Virus record (IMG/VR): IMGVR_UViG_3300031952_000038
Span: 1 to 43,100 of that record
Origin: a virus
Length of the DNA: 43,100 nucleotides
Direction: 5' to 3' (one strand)
Shown here: piece by piece, positions 39,133 through 43,100 of the stretch
Layout: every line of letters begins with the position of its first letter
Position numbering within the stretch: the stretch's first letter is position 1
The notes under the pieces: generated by a model
What the model was told of the DNA's origin: nothing
The model's database searches: none
Seen by the model: the letters and a program-made list of their open reading frames with translations, nothing else
Program-made: the position numbers and the translations under genes

Positions 39133-39235
39133 TAATAGACCTCCATTTAATGTGATTGTGCGGATTATCATCCAGAAGAACGTTCAAAACTTTTTTTGGA
39201 TTGGTTCCGCTTAGCATAAATAAGAATACTTAGTG

Positions 39236-39252
39236 GTTTTGTTATTTAAATG
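39236..39252 (-). promoter_or_regulatory. Probable TATA promoter upstream of portal unit
   Basis: The minus strand reads AACATTTAAATAACAAAAC, with TTTAAATAA as a TATA-like box. It lies in the gap after the YkgJ-like gene and ~110 bases before the small gene that precedes the portal. The AAATAACAAA string matches the candidate promoter near 34615. Confidence 0.45.
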
Positions 39253-39407
39253 TTACGATTTTCAACATTTTTCCCAAAACTCCCCAAAATCCTGCAAAGA
39301 GTCTTACCGCCCTTTAGTTTAATGAGGAACCTGCAAGGCTTCCAGAGCTTACCATCTTTGATTGTGAAGCAACATCTGCCGCATCTGAGGCATCGGGCTT
39401 CTTCCAA
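39246..39407 (-). CDS. YkgJ-like cysteine-cluster protein overlapping terL
   Basis: The frame reads ARCLRCGRCCFTIKDGKLWK, then PCRFLIKLKGGKTLCRILGS. The CxxCGxCC...C...C pattern is that of YkgJ-type metal/Fe-S proteins. It overlaps the last ~94 bases of the terminase gene in a different frame. The likely start is TTG at 39407, nine bases after GGAGG. A longer open frame to 39566 has translated-noise composition and is not included. Confidence 0.55.
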   Translation of the reverse strand: MEEARCLRCGRCCFTIKDGKLWKPCRFLIKLKGGKTLCRILGSFGKNVENRNI

Positions 39408-40819
39408 AACATTTCGCCTCCCATTATCACCATGCTTGGTGTTCCTCCTTCCCAGCACATGTAGCATAGGCTGTCTGCGTAGTCGGGGCTTTTTTCTTCT
39501 GCGGTGTCTTCTGCGCTTGTTCCTGGATCTAGTATCTTTATCTTCATGCTGCTTGTTAGTTCCCATTTCATCTTTGTCAATTGGTCTATTAGCATGTTCT
39601 CTTTTATTATCTTTATCTTCTTCTTCTCAAATAGTTCTCTGAGGTTGAAGTATGCTTCGCTTTTTTGGTTGAGGTATCTTGCTTGAGATGCTTTATTAGT
39701 GGGGCTTTTTCCTCCCCTGTAGTCTTTTACTATGCAGTTTATGACTTTTTCGCTTCTCAACTCTTGTAGTCTACTATACACTCCCGCACCTATTCCGCTA
39801 CTGTCTACCGTAATCCTTTTAATTCCCATTTCTTTTATTGCTTCAGCAATCCTTCCTACTGTAGTCATGGTTTCTGCTTGATCCCAGTGCATTATCTTTG
39901 TCACTTCATATTCTCCCATTTCCTTGTCTTTTATTCCTATGGTTAATACTGTTGTGTCGTTGCCTTTCTCAGCAATATCTGCTCCGGCAACAACCTCTCC
40001 AATAAGCTTTTTTTCGCTCTTAATAGCTTCTTGTATCCAACTCCAATGAATTAGTTGGTCTTCGCTTTCTTCAGGGAACTCTGCTCTGTAAAGTATTCCG
40101 AATTCCCTATCTGTCAATATGCTTTTCTGCTCATCAATGAAATCCTGACTAATCCGTTTCTCAGATAAGGCTATGGTATAATCTATATGGACATGATGCC
40201 AGTTAGGGTTCGTCCAATGCTGCCACATCTGTCCATCTCTATGATTGGGATTGCCTATTTCTATATAAACGCTTTCTGGATTGTCTCCCAGCATCCTGGT
40301 AATCTTACTACGATATACTTCATAGTCTATATCGCAAATTTCGTCCACAAGGCATAAGTCGCTTCCCCATCCCATAAGCGCTTGTCCTTGACCCTCAGCA
40401 GTAAGTGTTCTTAACTCGTTATTGCGCTTAAAGGTCATCCTGTTCTTGCTCACCTCTTTTCTTATGCGCTCTATGCCCTTCTTGTCAATATCCAGAAGTT
40501 CTGCTAATACGGGATTCCAAGTCAGAAAGCCTGCTATGTAGTTCCTTATTATCATGGTCTTCTCATGCGTGGGAGCAATCAAAACTATTTTCTTGTCATG
40601 ATTCCTGATAAGCCACAGTATTATTCCCATGCTAACGCAAAAGCTCTTGCCGTAGCGTGTCATGCAGCAGATAGTCGCTCTCTTGTGTTCAGAATAGGCT
40701 ATTAGTCTCACAAGGTTCTCTTGCTTTGAGGTTAGGTTTATGTTGAAGAAAGCTTTACAAAGCTTTTTCACTTCCTTGTTCTTCCACCACTGGATTAGTA
40801 ATTCTTGGTCTGTCATCAT
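39314..40819 (-). CDS. terL: Terminase large subunit
   Basis: The 501-residue protein packages DNA. The ATPase has an adenine/Walker A region TICCMTRYGKSFC (MTRYGKS 53-59), Walker B DLCLVDEI (154-161) and a coupling motif. The RNase H-like nuclease has GADIAEKGNDTT (Asp281), RITVDSSGIGAG (Asp339) and SPDYADSLCYM (Asp446/449). The end overlaps the YkgJ-like frame. It starts inside the small-subunit gene. The sequence resembles TerL proteins of tailed archaeal viruses and phages generally. Confidence 0.93.
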   Translation of the reverse strand: MMTDQELLIQWWKNKEVKKLCKAFFNINLTSKQENLVRLIAYSEHKRATICCMTRYGKSFCVSMGIILWLIRNHDKKIVLIAPTHEKTMIIRNYIAGFLTWNPVLAELLDIDKKGIERIRKEVSKNRMTFKRNNELRTLTAEGQGQALMGWGSDLCLVDEICDIDYEVYRSKITRMLGDNPESVYIEIGNPNHRDGQMWQHWTNPNWHHVHIDYTIALSEKRISQDFIDEQKSILTDREFGILYRAEFPEESEDQLIHWSWIQEAIKSEKKLIGEVVAGADIAEKGNDTTVLTIGIKDKEMGEYEVTKIMHWDQAETMTTVGRIAEAIKEMGIKRITVDSSGIGAGVYSRLQELRSEKVINCIVKDYRGGKSPTNKASQARYLNQKSEAYFNLRELFEKKKIKIIKENMLIDQLTKMKWELTSSMKIKILDPGTSAEDTAEEKSPDYADSLCYMCWEGGTPSMVIMGGEMFWKKPDASDAADVASQSKMVSSGSLAGSSLN

Positions 40820-41258
40820 GCTTTTCTGCTTTCTCGGCTGCTTCTATTATCTGGTAAATGCTTAATTCGTTCCTTTGAATGTTCTGGGTGCCTATGACTT
40901 GAATGTTTTCACCGGTAAGCAATCCCAGACTGGCACCGGTTTTGAGCGCTATCTCATGTTCTTTCTGAAGTCTGTCAATTATGCTCAGTTCTTCTTTAAG
41001 ATTTATATCTGGTTTGTTCAAATGAGTTATGAGTCTTCTGATGCGACTATCTTGTTGACTTATCCATTTTGTGAGGTATTCCATGCCTTTGAGACTGAGT
41101 TGTTCATGACCTATTTTTCTCATCATGTAGTGTATGTCTTTCCAAGTAGTCTCGTAATGGTTGTTTAGTGCTTTGGCTATTTCTTGCATGTTTAATCCGC
41201 TAGTGTAGAGTTTCCATGCTTTTAATGCTCTTTCTTCTCTTATGGTTTTGGCTGCCAT
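40755..41258 (-). CDS. terS: Terminase small subunit
   Basis: The 167-residue protein has an N-terminal helix-turn-helix (GLNMQEIAKALNNHYETTWK, residues ~26-45), a central coiled coil (DINLKEELSIIDRLQKEHEI) and a C-terminal segment that overlaps the start of terL by 65 bases. Domain layout and position identify TerS, which selects DNA for packaging. Confidence 0.82.
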   Translation of the reverse strand: MAAKTIREERALKAWKLYTSGLNMQEIAKALNNHYETTWKDIHYMMRKIGHEQLSLKGMEYLTKWISQQDSRIRRLITHLNKPDINLKEELSIIDRLQKEHEIALKTGASLGLLTGENIQVIGTQNIQRNELSIYQIIEAAEKAEKHDDRPRITNPVVEEQGSEKAL

Positions 41259-41320
41259 CGGTTTTTATCGGTTATTTCCCCGATTATTAATTAATTATAG
41301 ATTTTTCCTAATATATTAGG
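41259..41320 (-). promoter_or_regulatory. Control region upstream of terS with 14-bp palindrome
   Basis: CCTAATATATTAGG (41307-41320) is a perfect palindrome overlapping the stop of the upstream gene, followed toward terS by AT-rich ATTAATTAATAAT and two copies of AACCGAT just before the ATG. The palindrome contains a TATA-like core and could be promoter, operator or both. It probably starts late structural transcription. Confidence 0.5.
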
Positions 41321-41502
41321 TTTTTTGGGTGTTTGTGTCTTTTCCATTCGCTTAATCCTGTTAGTTCTACCATTATCATTTCTTCCTTGCTGTTAAGCGC
41401 CTTATATCCTTTTGCTTTACATACAGGACAAACGTATGGGCTGTGGTAGTCTATTATTATTTCTTCTTTTGTGTCATGCAATCTTACTGTGTGCAGTTTC
41501 AT
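41308..41502 (-). CDS. Small zinc-binding protein
   Basis: The 64-residue protein MKLHTVRLHDTKEEIIIDYH contains YVCPVCKAKGY (CxxC at 25-28) and a basic KRHKHPKN end. With only one CxxC, metal binding may need a dimer or the His residues. The ATG overlaps the TGA of the 31-residue ORF upstream. Confidence 0.65.
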   Translation of the reverse strand: MKLHTVRLHDTKEEIIIDYHSPYVCPVCKAKGYKALNSKEEMIMVELTGLSEWKRHKHPKNLIY

Positions 41503-41594
41503 GCTGCTGGTTCTTTTTTTCCTTTTCTTTCTGATAGTTTCTCGTCTACCATTCCGAACTCCTTAATACTAACTACAAGTTTTCTTTTGCCCAT
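41499..41594 (-). CDS. Mini-ORF carrying a ParB-domain relic
   Basis: The 31-residue ORF MGKRKLVVSIKEFGMVDEKL ends KGKKEPAA. The KLVxSIKEFGMVD stretch matches KLVNSIKEFGMVD in the ParB-methyltransferase, and 24 bases are identical (1918-1941 versus 41544-41567). It is coupled by overlap to both neighbours. It is most likely a fragment of a lost second ParB gene, maintained or not as a peptide. Confidence 0.5.
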   Translation of the reverse strand: MGKRKLVVSIKEFGMVDEKLSERKGKKEPAA

Positions 41595-41821
41595 AGTTTT
41601 GCTTTTGGTAATACTTCATTAAGCTTTTCTAGTCTTTCTGTTAAGATGCTGAGGTTTTTTGTTGCTTCTTCTATTGTTTTCTTGTCTTCCTCAATCTTTT
41701 TTTGTATGTCCTCCACTATCTTTATTATGGTTTCTGGTTCTACTTCTTCAGTTGTGTTGTGTCTTACCATTATCTTGTGGTTTTCTAGTTCTTCTACGCT
41801 TAGTTCGTCTTGCTTCATCAT
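41573..41821 (-). CDS. Coiled-coil protein, unknown
   Basis: The 82-residue protein MMKQDELSVEELENHKIMVR... is a long amphipathic helix (IVEDIQKKIEEDKKTIEEAT, LSILTERLEKLNEVL). The start follows GGAGGAATAAAA. It overlaps the basic C-terminus of the gene upstream. No family recognised. Confidence 0.65.
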   Translation of the reverse strand: MMKQDELSVEELENHKIMVRHNTTEEVEPETIIKIVEDIQKKIEEDKKTIEEATKNLSILTERLEKLNEVLPKAKLWAKENL

Positions 41822-42059
41822 TTTTATTCCTCCTTATTTTTGGTACTATTGATGTTTCTTTAAGAATATTAGCTAATTGCATTCCCAAATGTTCTGTCAT
41901 TAAGAATTTATAATTGCAATAACAAGTGCTACAATTAATTTCAACAATCACGGATTCTTCTGGTTCATGTAACTCTTTATAGATGTGTATTCCTATTTCG
42001 TGTTTTCCATTTTCTCCATATTCTGAACCTCCACTGAATAACGTTGTTTTCGTGCTCAT
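41748..42059 (-). CDS. Hypothetical protein with cysteine pair and basic tail
   Basis: The 103-residue protein has a compact first part (KHEIGIHIYKELHEPEESVI, EINCSTCYCNYKFLMTEHLG) and a very basic tail (KIRRNKNDEARRTKRRRTRK) that overlaps the next gene. Three cysteines in NCSTCYC may bind metal. GGAGG precedes the ATG. Function unknown. Confidence 0.6.
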   Translation of the reverse strand: MSTKTTLFSGGSEYGENGKHEIGIHIYKELHEPEESVIVEINCSTCYCNYKFLMTEHLGMQLANILKETSIVPKIRRNKNDEARRTKRRRTRKPQDNGKTQHN

Positions 42060-42088
42060 TTTACTTTACCTCCTTTATCCTTTTTTCG

Positions 42089-42167
42089 TTCATAAAATCG
42101 TAGGCAGGATACCCAAAGATTTATCTTTGGGAGGAATGCCGTCAGTAGTAACCACTGCCACAGCATT
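42089..42167 (-). repeat. 79-bp direct repeat copy B with RE-type hairpin
   Basis: It shares both outer blocks with 2033-2111, but the stem is CCCAAAGAT-aa-ATCTTTGGG. It encodes the last 25 residues of the PAPS-reductase-family protein and its TGA. Just downstream a 10-codon stub (MNEKRIKEVK, 42061-42093) resembles the end of the ParB-methyltransferase (HEKRIKEMN). It is a candidate right end for the tnpA element. Confidence 0.9.
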
Positions 42168-42926
42168 AGTCCTTGCCTCTACCTCCAATTCTCTTTGTTC
42201 TGGATGTTGTTTTCTCTTCAATAGTCTATAAATTTGAGGGTGGCTTTTGCTTAATACTTTCTCCCAAGTTGTATAAGCTGTGCAAGGCAAACAACCAACC
42301 CTCCTATGAACACCATTCCATTTCTGATAAACAGGATTAATTGGTAAATTATTCCTCTTTATATAATCCCAAACTTCTTCCTCTTTCCAGCTAATTATTG
42401 GGTGTATCTTCCAGATATTCCAACTTTTAGAGAAATATCTCTGTCCACAAGTTCCAATATTAATATCATCATCTCTTAAATTCTCATACTTTAAGAAAAC
42501 AAGATTTCTCACTCTACTCTCCCAACGAGTAATCCCCGTAAAAATAGCTTTTATCTTATGCTCTTTGTAAGCTATTTGAGTAGGCTTTTCTTTTAAGTAA
42601 TAACAACATTTAGGAGTATGTAACTTCTTTTTCCCTCCTCTACAAGTTGGTAATCCATACTTGTCAAGGCATTTCCAGAAAGTCATATTCTTATAGGGCT
42701 TAGTTTCAATCAAGTTAAGATTCCATAATTTAGTTATTTCTTCTTTAAATTTGATTGTTTCTGGAAATTCTACTCCAGTATTATTAAAGAAAACCTTTAT
42801 GTTCCAATTATATTTTAAAGCCATGTGAAGAACTACAAGACTATCTTTTCCAAAACTACAAGCCACCCCAATATTCTCTCCATACTTCTCAATAGATTGT
42901 TTGATTAATTCTTCTGCTTCAAACAT
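42090..42926 (-). CDS. PAPS-reductase-family protein (IbrA/DndC-like)
   Basis: About 278 residues from the ATG at 42926, chosen because GGTGAT lies six bases upstream; a GTG at 42938 is an alternative. The PP-loop is SFGKDS (24-29), followed by FNNTGVEFPETIKFKEE, TCRGGKKKLHTPKCCYYLKE, GITRWESRVRN, and RVGCLPC; the cysteines could hold an Fe-S cluster. Relatives act in sulfate reduction, DNA phosphorothioation (DndC) or, with a ParB partner, as IbrA/IbrB. No sulfate pathway genes are near; a ParB protein is. The last 25 residues come from the 79-bp repeat. Its start overlaps the tnpA stop. Confidence 0.85.
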   Translation of the reverse strand: MFEAEELIKQSIEKYGENIGVACSFGKDSLVVLHMALKYNWNIKVFFNNTGVEFPETIKFKEEITKLWNLNLIETKPYKNMTFWKCLDKYGLPTCRGGKKKLHTPKCCYYLKEKPTQIAYKEHKIKAIFTGITRWESRVRNLVFLKYENLRDDDINIGTCGQRYFSKSWNIWKIHPIISWKEEEVWDYIKRNNLPINPVYQKWNGVHRRVGCLPCTAYTTWEKVLSKSHPQIYRLLKRKQHPEQRELEVEARTNAVAVVTTDGIPPKDKSLGILPTIL

Positions 42927-43100
42927 TGGAGAAATCACCTATTTTTAGTTGTCCTTTTAAGGCTTCTGGGCAGTTGTAGACATCGTATTCAAATGGGCTT
43001 TTGCCTTCTTGTTCAAGGATGTATCTTTTTACTTGTTCTTGGCTTACATGACCTGCACTTCCACAATAGTATCCTGAAGCCCATAGGTGATTAAATCTCT
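42919..43100 (-). CDS. tnpA: TnpA, 3' part (redundant copy at window end)
   Basis: This is the C-terminal part of the same transposase, seen because the window repeats its first 127 bases. It encodes the region from just before the catalytic tyrosine to the end, finishing KIGDFSNV and TGA at 42919-42921. The stop falls inside the start region of the PAPS-reductase gene (ATG at 42926), implying translational coupling of transposase and reductase. Confidence 0.9.
   Translation of the reverse strand, partial: RFNHLWASGYYCGSAGHVSQEQVKRYILEQEGKSPFEYDVYNCPEALKGQLKIGDFSNV
42974..43100. repeat. Terminal direct repeat, copy 2 (circular overlap)
   Basis: This is an exact copy of bases 1-127. The non-redundant genome is therefore 42,973 bp and base 42973 is followed by base 1. 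Confidence 0.93.

Noticed and set aside
39408-39566. Upstream part of the 106-residue frame over terL
   Set aside because: Its Arg-rich composition is the out-of-frame reading of the terminase nuclease end; only the CxxCGxCC part looks real.
42974-43100. Biological direct terminal repeat
   Set aside because: A length of exactly 127 equals a standard assembly k-mer and lies inside a gene, so an assembly overlap of a circular contig is more likely.

Overview
This window reads as one complete circular genome of an archaeal head-tailed virus (HK97-fold Caudoviricetes, siphovirus-like). Bases 1-127 are repeated exactly at 42974-43100, so the unit is 42,973 bp and the repeat looks like an assembler overlap. 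Essentially every gene lies on the minus strand, packed with ATGA/TAATG overlaps. An archaeal host is suggested by GGTGA/GGAGGTGA ribosome sites, a BRE+TATA promoter near 10495, oligo-T terminators, and Asn/Thr/Ser-rich secreted proteins of the kind common in AT-rich (possibly DPANN) archaea. I recognise no polymerase, primase, helicase, integrase, tRNA or CRISPR array, so replication must lean on the host.

Read in transcription order (descending coordinates). 42.06-41.3 kb: small coiled-coil and zinc proteins. 41.26-39.3 kb: terminase small and large subunits. 38.7-34.96 kb: a portal fused to a Mu-F-like head morphogenesis domain and carrying a LAGLIDADG intein; its 5' end is interrupted by in-frame stops. 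34.6-31 kb: prohead protease with a zinc ribbon, scaffold, major capsid protein and two decoration-like proteins. 30.7-30.1 kb: tiny genes including a tandem 56-residue pair. 30.05-23.1 kb: four secreted or membrane-anchored, sequon-rich proteins, the largest a 1282-residue repetitive fibre. 23.1-16.3 kb: head-tail connectors, tail tube, tail chaperones with a probable -1 frameshift, tape measure. 16.3-11.9 kb: another secreted fibre-like protein and the tail hub. 11.9-10.6 kb: a lysis cassette with a papain-like protease and two small membrane proteins. A terminator and a TATA promoter near 10.5 kb separate this from the next unit.

The 10.4-2.8 kb region holds small regulatory and nucleic-acid genes: ribbon-helix-helix, Myb-like and SWIM-like proteins, two PD-(D/E)XK-like nucleases, many CxxC mini-proteins and a nine-unit QRPEVKA repeat protein. 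From 2.8 kb through the origin of numbering to 42.09 kb lies the most unusual locus: a cytosine-C5 methyltransferase, a ParB-methyltransferase fusion that has lost its SAM-binding motif, two mini-genes, an IS200/IS605-type TnpA whose ribosome site is buried in a perfect hairpin, and a PAPS-reductase-family protein. Two 79-bp direct repeats flank this segment. Each contains a stem-loop whose arms differ in sequence but keep pairing, as in IS200/IS605 right ends, and each is translated as the same 25-residue C-terminal tail on a DNA-modification-type gene. The simplest reading is a DNA-modification island assembled or shuffled by single-strand transposition, with the PAPS-reductase gene in the position TnpB usually occupies.
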